Assembly (NCBI GenBank): GCA_002409285.1
Contig: DHUT01000097.1
Coordinates: 1 to 30,168, forward strand
Direction of reading: 5' to 3'
Origin: Firmicutes bacterium UBA5227
GTDB lineage: Bacteria; Bacillota; Clostridia; Tissierellales; Sedimentibacteraceae
Length of the DNA stretch: 30,168 bases
The notes beneath the pieces were generated by a model. It saw only the letters and a list, made by a program, of their open reading frames with translations. It was not told the origin of the DNA and ran no database searches. Positions 16,031 to 24,951 of the stretch are shown one piece after another. A program made the position numbers and the translations under genes. Positions within the stretch are counted from its first letter, which is position 1. Each line of letters begins with the position of its first letter.

Positions 16031-19000
16031 AATTCAGTAAAAGCCAGCAGGAAGTCATAGATTTAAGAGATAAAAACATACTTGTGTCTGCGGCTGCAGG
16101 TTCCGGTAAGACCACTGTCTTAGTTGAAAGAATCATTAAGCTTTTGATAAATGAACAAGAGAACATAGACAGATTTCTTATTGTAACATTTACAAATGCT
16201 GCTGCCAGTGGCATGAAGCAGAAAATACATAAAGAACTGATAAAAGCCATTCAGAACAGCGAAAATAAGGAGCATTTGAAGAAACAGCTTAATTTGTTGC
16301 CAAAATCAAGTATTTCAACAATTCACTCTTTTTGCATAGATGTGGTGCGAAAAAATTTTCATGTTATTGGGATAGACCCAAACTTCAGAATAGGAGATGT
16401 GAATGAAATTGATATTATTCTTCAGGAATCCATTGATGAAGTTCTGGAAAAATACTACGAATTAAAGCCGGAGGGGTTCATACAGCTAATTGAAAGTTTT
16501 ACGGGAAATCGCGGCGACTTAGAGCTTAACGATATAATAAAGGATATTTACAGATTTATACTAAGCTTCCCGGATCCGCTGAAATGGCTTTCTGAATCTG
16601 TTGAGATGCTCAGGGTTTCAGAGGAAAATCTAAATGATTCACCGTGGATGAAGGCTGTCAGGAACGATTTAAGACTGCAGCTTCAGGGAGCAGAGGAAGC
16701 ATTGCAATCTGCACTGAAGATATGCCGTGAGGATGACGGTCCCATGGTTTATGAGGAAGCTGTACTGGATGATATGAAAAATATAAATTATCTTAAATCA
16801 ATGCTTGAAAATGGATTTGAAGGCTTTGTTTATTCTGCTCATAATACAGTATTCATGCCTTTAAAACAATTAAGGGGCAAGGCAAAGGAAGAAATAAGCT
16901 CTGAGAAACAGGAAACCGCCAAGCAGCTGAGGGAAGACTACAAGTCCATCATCGGCACCATTAAGAAAATGATTCCCTGCAGAAGCCTTTCTGATTTCAC
17001 TGCTGATATTAACCATATGTATTTTCCCATGAAATCCCTTTACAATATAATAAGTGATTTGGATGCTGAGTTTAAAGCAAGGAAAATGGATAAATCAATT
17101 GCCGATTTTAATGATGTGGAGCATTATGCCCTCCAAATATTAAGGCAGGAAGATATATGCCAAAGATACAAAGAAAAGTTCAAATATATTTTCATTGATG
17201 AATATCAGGATAGTAACAGCCTGCAAGAGGAATTGCTTGGAAGAATAAAAAGATATAACAATATGTTCATGGTTGGTGATGTGAAGCAGAGCATTTACCG
17301 ATTCAGGCTTTCAGATCCGACAATATTCAATGAAAAAAGTAACTCTTATCCGGGAGAGGATACTCCGGGACTTGACAGAAGAATTGATTTGACTCAGAAT
17401 TTCAGAAGCAGAGAAGAAATATTAAGCGGAATCAATTACGTGTTTAGCAATATTATGAACAGAACCTTAGGAGAGATTGATTATAATGAATCCGTGTTTT
17501 TAAACCCCGGAGCGGAATTTAAGGTATGTGCCGATGAATGCTTTACAGAGCTTACAATAATTGATAAGGATTCGTCTGAATCAGAAGATTTGGATGATGA
17601 AATAAAGTCCATGAAAACAGCCGAGCTTGAAGCTACTGTTGCAGTGCAAAAAATAAAGGAGCTGTTGAAAAAGGATAAAAATGAGCCTGTAAAGAGAGAC
17701 AGACTAACAGATGAAATAATAGAAACAATACCTGAAAAATTAGATTACAAGGATATTGTAATATTAATGCGTTCTGTTTCAGGCTGGGCAGGAATTTTTG
17801 AAGAGATATTCAATGAAAACGGAATTCCTTTTTATTATGACGGGGGAACAGGATATTTTGAAACAATTGAAATACAGGTTGTTATAAATTTACTGAAAAT
17901 AATAGATAACATAAGGCAGGATATCCCTCTTTTGAGTGTTATGAGGTCTCCCATAGGTTCCTTTTCTACGGAAGAGCTTGTACAGATAAGGCTTGGAAGC
18001 CCAGGAAGCAATTTCATTGATGCCTTATATGATTATAAAAATAACTGCTCAGATGAACTGTCGGAAAAATTAGGCTTGTTTATTGATAAGATAGAGGGTT
18101 GGAAAAAAAGAAGCAGGTATTCGCATCTGAATGATTTCATATGGGAAATATTGATGGAAACAAATTATTATTACTTTGTGGGACTTTTGCCTAACGGAAA
18201 AATTAGGCAGGCTAACTTAAGACTGCTTGCTGATAAAGCTTTTGACTTTGAAAAAACATCAATGAGCGGCTTATTTAATTTTCTGAGATATATTGAAAAA
18301 TTAAAAATTTCATCAGGAGATACCGGGAGTGCGAAGACCCTTGGGGAAAATGATAATGTGGTTCGTCTCATGTCGGTACATAAAAGCAAGGGGCTTGAAT
18401 TTCCGGTTGTGTTAATGTGCGGGTTAAACAAAAGGTTTAACAAGACAGATGCTACCAAAAGTATATTGAAGCACAAAATTTACGGCATTGCTCCTAAATA
18501 TATAGATCATGAGGAAAGAATCTACAGAGAAACCTTACCGAGAACGGCAATTAAAAGTGTTATAAAAACGGAAAATCTTTCAGAAGAAATGAGGGTTCTT
18601 TATGTTGCCATGACGAGAGCCGTAGACAGGCTTATAATGATTGGAACAGTTGACAGGTTAGAAAATAAAATAAAGAAGTGGCAAAAAGGTCCATCACTTT
18701 ATAATATTTACAACCAGGATTCGTTTTTAGACTGGATTTGCACGTGCTTGTTTAAGGATACGGATTCAGATGAAATTATGAAAACTGTAAATAATTGTGA
18801 TTTATGCTTTGAGATTAACTATGGAACATACAATAACACGTACTTGACTAAATGGAATATAAATAAAACTTCTCTTTCGCAAATAAGCCGGCGAAATTCT
18901 GAGGAATCTGAAAGCAGGGCAGAGCGTATAAGAGAAATGGAAAATTTTAAGAATAGTGAAAATAGCAGCATGAAATCGGAAATTGACCGCCGTCTTAAAT

Positions 19001-19665
19001 ATAAATATGCTTATGCTAACTCTGTAAATGTGCCTACCAAACTATCAGTAACGGACTTAAAGCTTTTAAAAAAAGAGAGACTTGATAGAGTTAATTATAA
19101 AATACCGGTTCTCAGAGAGATTCCTCAATTCAAAGAGGGAGAATCTGAGTTTACAAAAGCAGAAATAGGAACTATCGTACACTTTGTCATGCAGCATTTG
19201 AATATAAGTGAGAGTCTGACACTAAATAACATTAAATCTCAGGTAGATGAAATGGTTAATAAGAAATTGTTAACCGAAAAAGAAAAAGAAGTGGTTAACA
19301 TTGAAATGCTTCATGATTTTTTTCTTACAGATATAGGGAAAAGAATGAAAGCATCCAACTATGTTAAAAGAGAGTCTTCATTTGTAATCAAGAAAAATGC
19401 ACAGGAAATAATGCCTTCATTAGATATGGACGATATAATTCTTTTTCAGGGAATTATAGACTGTTATTTTTATGAGGATGATGAAGTTGTTATACTTGAT
19501 TACAAAACTGATGAAATAATTGGAGGAAATCCGGAATCCGCAAAGAATGAATACCGGACACAGATATTGTCTTACAGGGAGGCAGTGGAAAAAATAACCG
19601 GCAAGACTGTAAGGGCATGCTACCTGTATTTATTTGATATAGGACAGGCTGTTGAGATTAGCTGA
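16027..19665 (+). CDS. addA: ATP-dependent helicase/nuclease subunit A
   Basis: AddA is the 3'-5' superfamily-1 helicase motor and second nuclease of the AddAB end-resection enzyme. Walker A is GSGKTT at residues 25-30. Walker B is FIDEYQDSN with Asp391-Glu392. Motif III is VGDVKQSIYRFR, motif V is SVHKSKGLEFPVV and motif VI is YVAMTRAVDRL. The C-terminal RecB-like nuclease has Asp1145 (GIIDCYF) and Asp1158-Tyr1159-Lys1160 (LDYKTDE), so it should be active. At 1212 residues it is of normal length. Its ATG overlaps the addB stop (ATGA). A hairpin terminator follows, shared with the convergent unknown gene. Confidence 0.96.
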   Translation: MKFSKSQQEVIDLRDKNILVSAAAGSGKTTVLVERIIKLLINEQENIDRFLIVTFTNAAASGMKQKIHKELIKAIQNSENKEHLKKQLNLLPKSSISTIHSFCIDVVRKNFHVIGIDPNFRIGDVNEIDIILQESIDEVLEKYYELKPEGFIQLIESFTGNRGDLELNDIIKDIYRFILSFPDPLKWLSESVEMLRVSEENLNDSPWMKAVRNDLRLQLQGAEEALQSALKICREDDGPMVYEEAVLDDMKNINYLKSMLENGFEGFVYSAHNTVFMPLKQLRGKAKEEISSEKQETAKQLREDYKSIIGTIKKMIPCRSLSDFTADINHMYFPMKSLYNIISDLDAEFKARKMDKSIADFNDVEHYALQILRQEDICQRYKEKFKYIFIDEYQDSNSLQEELLGRIKRYNNMFMVGDVKQSIYRFRLSDPTIFNEKSNSYPGEDTPGLDRRIDLTQNFRSREEILSGINYVFSNIMNRTLGEIDYNESVFLNPGAEFKVCADECFTELTIIDKDSSESEDLDDEIKSMKTAELEATVAVQKIKELLKKDKNEPVKRDRLTDEIIETIPEKLDYKDIVILMRSVSGWAGIFEEIFNENGIPFYYDGGTGYFETIEIQVVINLLKIIDNIRQDIPLLSVMRSPIGSFSTEELVQIRLGSPGSNFIDALYDYKNNCSDELSEKLGLFIDKIEGWKKRSRYSHLNDFIWEILMETNYYYFVGLLPNGKIRQANLRLLADKAFDFEKTSMSGLFNFLRYIEKLKISSGDTGSAKTLGENDNVVRLMSVHKSKGLEFPVVLMCGLNKRFNKTDATKSILKHKIYGIAPKYIDHEERIYRETLPRTAIKSVIKTENLSEEMRVLYVAMTRAVDRLIMIGTVDRLENKIKKWQKGPSLYNIYNQDSFLDWICTCLFKDTDSDEIMKTVNNCDLCFEINYGTYNNTYLTKWNINKTSLSQISRRNSEESESRAERIREMENFKNSENSSMKSEIDRRLKYKYAYANSVNVPTKLSVTDLKLLKKERLDRVNYKIPVLREIPQFKEGESEFTKAEIGTIVHFVMQHLNISESLTLNNIKSQVDEMVNKKLLTEKEKEVVNIEMLHDFFLTDIGKRMKASNYVKRESSFVIKKNAQEIMPSLDMDDIILFQGIIDCYFYEDDEVVILDYKTDEIIGGNPESAKNEYRTQILSYREAVEKITGKTVRACYLYLFDIGQAVEIS

Positions 19666-19676
19666 AAATAATTAGG

Positions 19677-19698
19677 GGGAGAACCACAGGGTTCTCCC
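19677..19698. terminator. Bidirectional terminator between addA and the convergent gene
   Basis: GGGAGAACC (19677-19685), loop ACAG, GGTTCTCCC (19690-19698). The flanks are TTTGC on the plus side and CCTAATTA on the minus side, so the U-runs are short, but the stem is perfect and placed between two stop codons. Confidence 0.75.
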
Positions 19699-19702
19699 TT
19701 TG

Positions 19703-20566
19703 CTATCTGCGTTTTCTTTGTTTAATTCGAATTGGTCTTTGAATATCTTTTTTTTCATTGTAGTTGTTTTTGTGTTCCTCATAGTTTACTGCCTTTTCAT
19801 ATTGTTCAAAATGATTATTTTCATAGTTTCTGTCATAATAGGAATCAGGCGGTGTGTTTGCCGGCCTTTCAAGGTTGTTGCTATTATAGTTATTGCTTTG
19901 AGCTTCTTCTTTTTTGTATTCCGTATCATCATAGGGTAAGTAAGACTCATTTTTTAATTCTATCTTTTCAGGACCTTTTTCGTAGGAATTACCTGCTGCG
20001 GTTTCGTCATGGCTTACTGAATCGGGTTTCATGCTATTCATAATTGGCATGAAAGTTTCCATCAGGCTGTTTAAATCAATACCGCTGTTGTCAGAAGAAC
20101 TTGCATCTTTATTGCCTGTATTCTTTGAAATAGATGAAAGCATCTCATTGATATTTACATTTTTCAGCATATCATTTAAATCCGTATTTTTAAACATATT
20201 AGAAGCAACTGTTCCCATGATTTTTTCCATATTCGTTGCTATGAGAGGCTGAGCGATCATTTTGCCTATGGGCATACTTCCGCTCTTCATTAATGCCGTC
20301 ATCATATCAGCAGGAGATTTAGCATTCATGGATTCAATGGGTCTAAAAGTCTGTGCTTTGTTTAAAAAAGAGTACATTCCAATCAAAGTGCTAAGTTTTT
20401 CAAAAGGAGGCAGGTATGTATTTACTTTAGTAACTGTTTGCGGCGTGGTCAGCGGTGCGACAGTGCGGACCATGCTTATTATGCTTTCCAGTTTCTGAGG
20501 GTCTGCCATTAAGCCGGAAGTCATGTTTTTTGTAGTTCCGGACAGTTTTGAAGCCATATCATTCAT
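19703..20566 (-). CDS. Hypothetical protein with Asn/Tyr/Glu-rich tail
   Basis: I do not recognise this 287-residue product. The first 150 residues are Met-, Thr- and Ser-rich and mildly hydrophobic with repeated short helices (DLNDMLKNVNINEMLSSIS). From about residue 190 the chain is polar and low in complexity (Asn, Tyr, Glu, Lys), ending in the strongly basic RPIRIKQRKRR. ATG 20566 has AGGAAG seven bases upstream. The frame stays open for 20 more codons to an ATT (20626-20624), itself preceded by a much stronger SD (AAGAAGGTGAT); that extension would add a hydrophobic N-terminus (PVQILLYLLAAKYISG). The basic tail suggests contact with nucleic acid or an acidic surface, but that is speculation. 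It is divergent from the next gene. Confidence 0.75.
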   Translation of the reverse strand: MNDMASKLSGTTKNMTSGLMADPQKLESIISMVRTVAPLTTPQTVTKVNTYLPPFEKLSTLIGMYSFLNKAQTFRPIESMNAKSPADMMTALMKSGSMPIGKMIAQPLIATNMEKIMGTVASNMFKNTDLNDMLKNVNINEMLSSISKNTGNKDASSSDNSGIDLNSLMETFMPIMNSMKPDSVSHDETAAGNSYEKGPEKIELKNESYLPYDDTEYKKEEAQSNNYNSNNLERPANTPPDSYYDRNYENNHFEQYEKAVNYEEHKNNYNEKKDIQRPIRIKQRKRR

Positions 20567-20769
20567 TTGTGGGCTTCCTGAAATATATTTTGCAGCCAGT
20601 AAGTATAATAATATTTGAACAGGAATAATATCACCTTCTTAAATCATATTTAGTATTACATTTTATTCATGCATCATGATTGTGTTACATATATTATGTA
20701 TTCCAAATAACAAAAATGTAATCTAATTATCATGCAGGCATATTATATAATAGGAATGGAGGTATGCAG
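20567..20769. promoter_or_regulatory. Divergent promoter region of two unknown genes
   Basis: This AT-rich spacer must drive both genes. A 10-bp inverted repeat, ATTACATTTT (20655-20664) and AAAATGTAAT (20713-20722), separated by 48 bases, could be a shared operator. TATTAT/TATAAT sequences at 20741-20751 may be the -10 for the plus-strand gene. No clear -35 box is seen. Confidence 0.4.
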
Positions 20770-21087
20770 ATGTCTAAAATTTTTAAGAGCTTCGATGACA
20801 ATGATATAAACAAAATCACTGAAAGCAAGGAATTTAAAAGGGTTGCTAAGGATAAAAATATTAATGATTTTGTAAATAATGAGCAATTTAAAAAATTCAA
20901 AGATAATTATAATGGTAAATCAGAAGATGAAATCCTTAAAGACGCTAAAACTATGAGCCATAAGCTCAGGGAACAATATGGAGAGGAAGAATACAATAAA
21001 AAAATTCAGGATTTAAAAAACTTCGAAATGTTTTTAAACCCTGAACAGAGAAAGAAAATGAAGAAATTTCTTGACAGCATAAAATAA
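20770..21087 (+). CDS. Hypothetical small charged, helical protein
   Basis: I do not recognise this 105-residue, Lys/Asp/Glu-rich, probably all-helical cytoplasmic protein. It shows FKxF-like repeats (SKEFKRVAKDKNINDF, NEQFKKFKDNYNG) and a C-terminal FLNPEQRKKMKKFLDSIK segment. There is no signal peptide or membrane helix. The ATG at 20770 is preferred over ATG 20764 because GGAGG (20758-20762) is then seven bases away instead of one. It is divergent from the hypothetical gene at 19703-20566 and is closed by a strong terminator, so it is a real, independently expressed unit. Confidence 0.75.
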   Translation: MSKIFKSFDDNDINKITESKEFKRVAKDKNINDFVNNEQFKKFKDNYNGKSEDEILKDAKTMSHKLREQYGEEEYNKKIQDLKNFEMFLNPEQRKKMKKFLDSIK

Positions 21088-21119
21088 AAAAATCCGAAGG
21101 GGAGACCCTTCGGATTTTT
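21088..21119. terminator. Bidirectional intrinsic terminator
   Basis: A perfect 14-bp stem (21088-21101 with 21106-21119, GAGA loop) with AAAAA on one side and TTTTT on the other lies between the small charged-protein gene and the convergent permease gene, so it can end both transcripts. Confidence 0.93.
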
Positions 21120-21120
21120 A

Positions 21121-22224
21121 TCAGGATTTTGGATGATCAGTTTCCGTTCTCATGCTTTTTCTTTCAAGCTCCTTATCCTTTTGTCTCTTCCATGAGTGAA
21201 GAATTAATGCTATGGTAACAACACCATAGGAGAAAAACATTCTGAAGTATTCACCAATCATAGCCTGCCCGGTCAGGTACTTACCTGCGACAGGCATTAC
21301 CAGAAACATCAGATGGAATATAATTGTACCAATCACAGCATTTGGGATTGTGGCGTTAACAACAGATGCACCTCCCACCAGTAGTGATGCTGCTGCAAAA
21401 AGTGCAGCCTGGTCTGCTCCGTTATAGGTATTCAGAGTTCCTATATTTTGAAGATAGATAATCTGACCATATCCGGCAAGCACCGTTGATATGATGATTG
21501 ACTGAATACGTGTTTTTTCAACATTAATACCTGCTGAATTAGCAACAACCATGTCCTGTCCTACGGCTCTCATGTCTTGACCAAGCTTGGTTTTTCTGAA
21601 CCACCTTGTAAAAAAGCAAAGAACAATAATAATTAAAAATGTTCCTATGGGTAAATTGATTCCCTTGATTTTAAAAAGGAGCAAGTTGTCAAAACCCTTG
21701 GCTGTGGGTAAATCCAGTGCGTTCCTAATTCCATATCCCCTTGATAAAAGCAGGTTCGGACTTTTAAAAGGAATCAAATTTCCGCAAAGGTATAAAAGAA
21801 AAAATTGATACAACCCTGCAATGAAAAAACCAAGTATCATGGAAGTAATCATTTCACGTCCTTTTGCTCTGTTCAACACCAGTCCGCCGAAATATCCAAG
21901 AGCTATTGAAATTGGTGTTGAAAGAAGTGCAGCAAGGAGAAGACCCTGCCAGCCTGTAATTCCCCAGTCTGTAATAAATATTAAGGCAATCTGACCTGCC
22001 ATGGCGCCTAATCCTAAACCGAAATTTATACCCATTCCGGCCATTATTGGCAGCAGCAGTGAAAGCACAATGAAAGTATTTCTTACTAATCTCGTTACTA
22101 TCTGATCTGCCAAGTATACACCTGAAAATCTGGAAAGCGGAATACCAACCATACTGATTATCAGAAACATTAAAGGCACTATACTGCCGGTAAGCATTCT
22201 TTGTATTTTGTTTTTGTCTCTCAT
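21121..22224 (-). CDS. ABC transporter permease 2 of the DUF3798 importer
   Basis: This integral membrane subunit belongs to the branched-chain/sugar permease superfamily (BPD_transp_2). It is 367 residues with about eight to ten hydrophobic segments, and the coupling-loop region GQDMRAVGQDMVVANSAGINVEKTRIQSI is followed by GADQAALFAAASLLVGGASVVNATIPNAVIGT. The start at 22224 is chosen because GGAGG, the end of the upstream permease gene, lies seven bases before it; an upstream in-frame start at 22263 is inside that gene. It is the last gene of the operon, and a strong terminator follows. Confidence 0.88.
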   Translation of the reverse strand: MRDKNKIQRMLTGSIVPLMFLIISMVGIPLSRFSGVYLADQIVTRLVRNTFIVLSLLLPIMAGMGINFGLGLGAMAGQIALIFITDWGITGWQGLLLAALLSTPISIALGYFGGLVLNRAKGREMITSMILGFFIAGLYQFFLLYLCGNLIPFKSPNLLLSRGYGIRNALDLPTAKGFDNLLLFKIKGINLPIGTFLIIIVLCFFTRWFRKTKLGQDMRAVGQDMVVANSAGINVEKTRIQSIIISTVLAGYGQIIYLQNIGTLNTYNGADQAALFAAASLLVGGASVVNATIPNAVIGTIIFHLMFLVMPVAGKYLTGQAMIGEYFRMFFSYGVVTIALILHSWKRQKDKELERKSMRTETDHPKS

Positions 22225-22225
22225 A

Positions 22226-23266
22226 TTATTTACCTCCTTTGCCTCTGGTAAGAGCATATACAATGAGCCCGTTGGTTACAATAATTCTTATTACTTCTGA
22301 AATATCAATATTTATTGCACTGTTAACCACAGAAGGAGTCATTGTCAGTATTCCCTGAAATAAAAGTGTTCCTATGATAACATTTGGGATTGTAGCCTTG
22401 TTAACAGAGGCACCTCCCAGCAGAATAGCAGCAACCGAAGGAAATGCAAATGCCTGGGGGGCATTGTACATCTGGATAAATCCAAAGCTCTGCTCATAAA
22501 CAATCATACCTACTGATGCAATCATTGTGGAAAGCATTACGGAAATGATACGCATTTTATTTATGTTTATTCCGGATGCCCTTGCATACTCAGGGTTAGA
22601 GCCAACCGCTGTCATAGCTGTACCTGTCTTTGTTTTAAAGAATATCCAGACAAATAGAGCCATCACTGCAAACAATAAAATCATTCCGGTAGGAACAGTG
22701 AAATGTTCTGTAACCTTTATTTTTCCAAAATCATTGAGGACATGAATCCAGTAATCCTTTACGCTTATGGTTGTACGAAGTCCTTCACCCTTGAAGCCCT
22801 GCACAGATGCGGGGTTTCTGAATGGAAGCACTATCCACATTATGTTCATAAGAAATACAAATGAAAAGCCTACATATGTTGCGATAATCATTTCATCACC
22901 TTTAACACGGTTTAATAATGCACCATAGAAAAATCCAAATATTGCAGCAAAGAATATACCGACAACAAATGCTACAGCTATACCGGCAAAACCTGTCAGG
23001 TTAAATTCCAGACTGATTACCGCACCAAGCATTCCTGCTATTAATCCAAGTGGTATTCCAAAATTAAGACCGCATCCGGACTGTATCATGGGAACCATGG
23101 ACAGAACCATAATTGAATTCATTCCAAAACGGACTATAACGTCATTTATGGATGTGTCAACTCTGACTCCCACAAACGGTGCTGCAATGAACAGAACCAG
23201 AAGTAACAGCCCTATAATAATACGCGGCCATCCGAAGTTCTTAATAAACTTATTTATCGCAACCAT
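22226..23266 (-). CDS. ABC transporter permease 1 of the DUF3798 importer
   Basis: This 346-residue multi-spanning protein is paralogous to the following permease. It has GTAMTAVGSNPEYARASGININKMRIISV as the coupling loop, then APQAFAFPSVAAILLGGASVNKATIPNVIIGT. Two related permeases next to a fused double ATPase is the layout of ribose- or nucleoside-type importers. AAGGGTG precedes the ATG, which overlaps the end of the ATPase gene by 13 bases. Its own end supplies the ribosome site of the next gene, so translation is coupled. Confidence 0.88.
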   Translation of the reverse strand: MVAINKFIKNFGWPRIIIGLLLLVLFIAAPFVGVRVDTSINDVIVRFGMNSIMVLSMVPMIQSGCGLNFGIPLGLIAGMLGAVISLEFNLTGFAGIAVAFVVGIFFAAIFGFFYGALLNRVKGDEMIIATYVGFSFVFLMNIMWIVLPFRNPASVQGFKGEGLRTTISVKDYWIHVLNDFGKIKVTEHFTVPTGMILLFAVMALFVWIFFKTKTGTAMTAVGSNPEYARASGININKMRIISVMLSTMIASVGMIVYEQSFGFIQMYNAPQAFAFPSVAAILLGGASVNKATIPNVIIGTLLFQGILTMTPSVVNSAINIDISEVIRIIVTNGLIVYALTRGKGGK

Positions 23267-24879
23267 ATTTTTTCACCCTTTTCATTAATCTTGTACTCTC
23301 CGGACATTAATAACCCAAACTCAGTTGCTTCTGTATCCGGCGGTAATATGCCATATATTTCTCCCTCGCAGACAATAGCTATACGGTCACTTATGGACCT
23401 TAACTCTTCCAGCTCGGAAGAAACAATGACTATAGTGGTATTGTTCTTTTCGTTGTATTCTTTCAATGCGTTTAAAACCAGCTCCTTGGCACCTACATCA
23501 ATACCTCTTGTAGGTTCCGACACGAACAATAGCTTTGGATTTGTGGCAAAAGCCTTGGCAAGGCACACCTTTTGCTGGTTGCCGCCTGATAAGTTTCGTG
23601 CCTTTTGTTTTTCGTCGGTACACTTTATCTCCAGTTGATCTATATATTCATGGGCACATTGCCTCATGGATTTATCATCTCTTATCTTAATCAGACCTCC
23701 TAAATAACTTTTAAGGAATCTGTTTTCAACCTGCATGGCATTGAACGTTATATTCCAGTCAATAGGCTCATCAAGTAAAAGTCCTACTCCTCGCCGATCT
23801 TCTGATACAAAGGAAATTCCTCTTTTCAGTGCTTCCAGGGTATTATTCAGAGGGAGAGGTTCATTCTCGAAAAATATTTCTCCTCCACTTTCAAAAATAC
23901 CCATTATTCCATTGGGCAGTCCCAGCTTGCCCTGTCCAGCCAGACCTCCTATACCTAATATCTCACCACGTCTGACCTTTAAGGAAACATTGTTTATAGA
24001 TTCGCCGGGCATATCCACCCACAGGTTTTTTGTTTCGAATATAATATCTTCTTCTTGAATTCTTTGTGAGTTTGCAGAGTGTTCAATTTGAGTATTTATA
24101 TCCCTGCCAACCATCCACTTTGCTATTTGTTCGATTTCAACGCCCTCTACAGGACATTCGACTACCACAAGACCATCCCTTAGAACTACCATGGTATCAC
24201 AAACAGAAGTTATTTCACGAAGTCTGTGGGAGATGAAAATAATCGAAACGCCGATGTCTGACAAACGTTTGATTGACCCAAGGAGTATATCTGCTTCAGA
24301 TTCGGTGAGAACTGCGGTAGGCTCATCCAATATTATAAGTTTAACTTGATCACGCTTGATTTCTCTGGCTATTTCAATAAACTGCTTATACCCCACAGGT
24401 ATATCTTCCACCAGAGTATTTGTATTCATAGAAACGCCCAGGATATTTATTGCATCCTTGGCTTCTTTATCTATGGCTTCAAAGTCAAGGGTTTCGTATT
24501 TTTTCCCAAAGGTTCTTGAAATAATACTTGATTTGGTTTTTTCCATATTTAACAAAATGTTTTCAGCTACTGTAAACCCGGGTATAAGAGAAAATTCCTG
24601 ATGTACCATTCCAATACCTGCGTTTAAAGCATCCACAGGATTATTGAAGTTGATTTTTTTATCATCAAAAATAATTTCTCCATCATATCCACCGGTTTCT
24701 GCTATTACATCCATTCCAAATAAAATATTCATAAGCGTGGATTTACCTGCGCCGTTTTCTCCGACTAAACCCAGTATTTTACCCTTTTCCAGGGAAAAAT
24801 TTATATCTTTAAGCACTACATTGTCGTCATACTTTTTCCCAACGTTTGTTAATTTAAGCAATACATTTGTTGCGGACAT
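23254..24879 (-). CDS. Fused double ATP-binding protein, sugar/nucleoside type (RbsA/MglA/YufO-like)
   Basis: This 541-residue protein carries two ATP-binding domains and powers the importer. The N-terminal domain has Walker A GENGAGKS (residues 40-47), Q-loop HQEFSLIPGFTVAENIL and Walker B IILDEPTAVLTESEAD with switch FISHRL. Its signature region (IPVGYKQFIEIAREI) is degenerate. The C-terminal domain has a degenerate Walker A (GLAGQGKLGL), the SEDRRGVGLLLDE segment, signature LSGGNQQKVCLAKAF and Walker B LLFVSEPTRGIDVG. This pairing of degenerate sites is normal for the RbsA/MglA/YufO class. GAGGTGA precedes the ATG. A hairpin separates it from the binding-protein gene. Confidence 0.92.
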   Translation of the reverse strand: MSATNVLLKLTNVGKKYDDNVVLKDINFSLEKGKILGLVGENGAGKSTLMNILFGMDVIAETGGYDGEIIFDDKKINFNNPVDALNAGIGMVHQEFSLIPGFTVAENILLNMEKTKSSIISRTFGKKYETLDFEAIDKEAKDAINILGVSMNTNTLVEDIPVGYKQFIEIAREIKRDQVKLIILDEPTAVLTESEADILLGSIKRLSDIGVSIIFISHRLREITSVCDTMVVLRDGLVVVECPVEGVEIEQIAKWMVGRDINTQIEHSANSQRIQEEDIIFETKNLWVDMPGESINNVSLKVRRGEILGIGGLAGQGKLGLPNGIMGIFESGGEIFFENEPLPLNNTLEALKRGISFVSEDRRGVGLLLDEPIDWNITFNAMQVENRFLKSYLGGLIKIRDDKSMRQCAHEYIDQLEIKCTDEKQKARNLSGGNQQKVCLAKAFATNPKLLFVSEPTRGIDVGAKELVLNALKEYNEKNNTTIVIVSSELEELRSISDRIAIVCEGEIYGILPPDTEATEFGLLMSGEYKINEKGEKIWLR

Positions 24880-24951
24880 TGTTTCACCTCTTAACGTTAA
24901 TATGAATATATAGAACGATCTTTAGATCGTTCTATATACAACAGATGTTAA
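24880..24951 (-). other. Intercistronic stem-loop between binding protein and ATPase genes
   Basis: A 14-bp perfect stem (24908-24921 with 24924-24937) with a two-base loop lies between the genes. No U-run follows on the minus strand, so it looks like an mRNA stabiliser or processing signal that raises binding-protein output over the membrane genes, as known for malE-malF. Confidence 0.6.

Noticed and set aside
21587..24913. Plus-strand ORFs of 60-115 codons across the importer operon
   Set aside because: They lie opposite well-supported transporter genes, lack ribosome sites and have no recognisable protein features; they are shadows of the coding strand.
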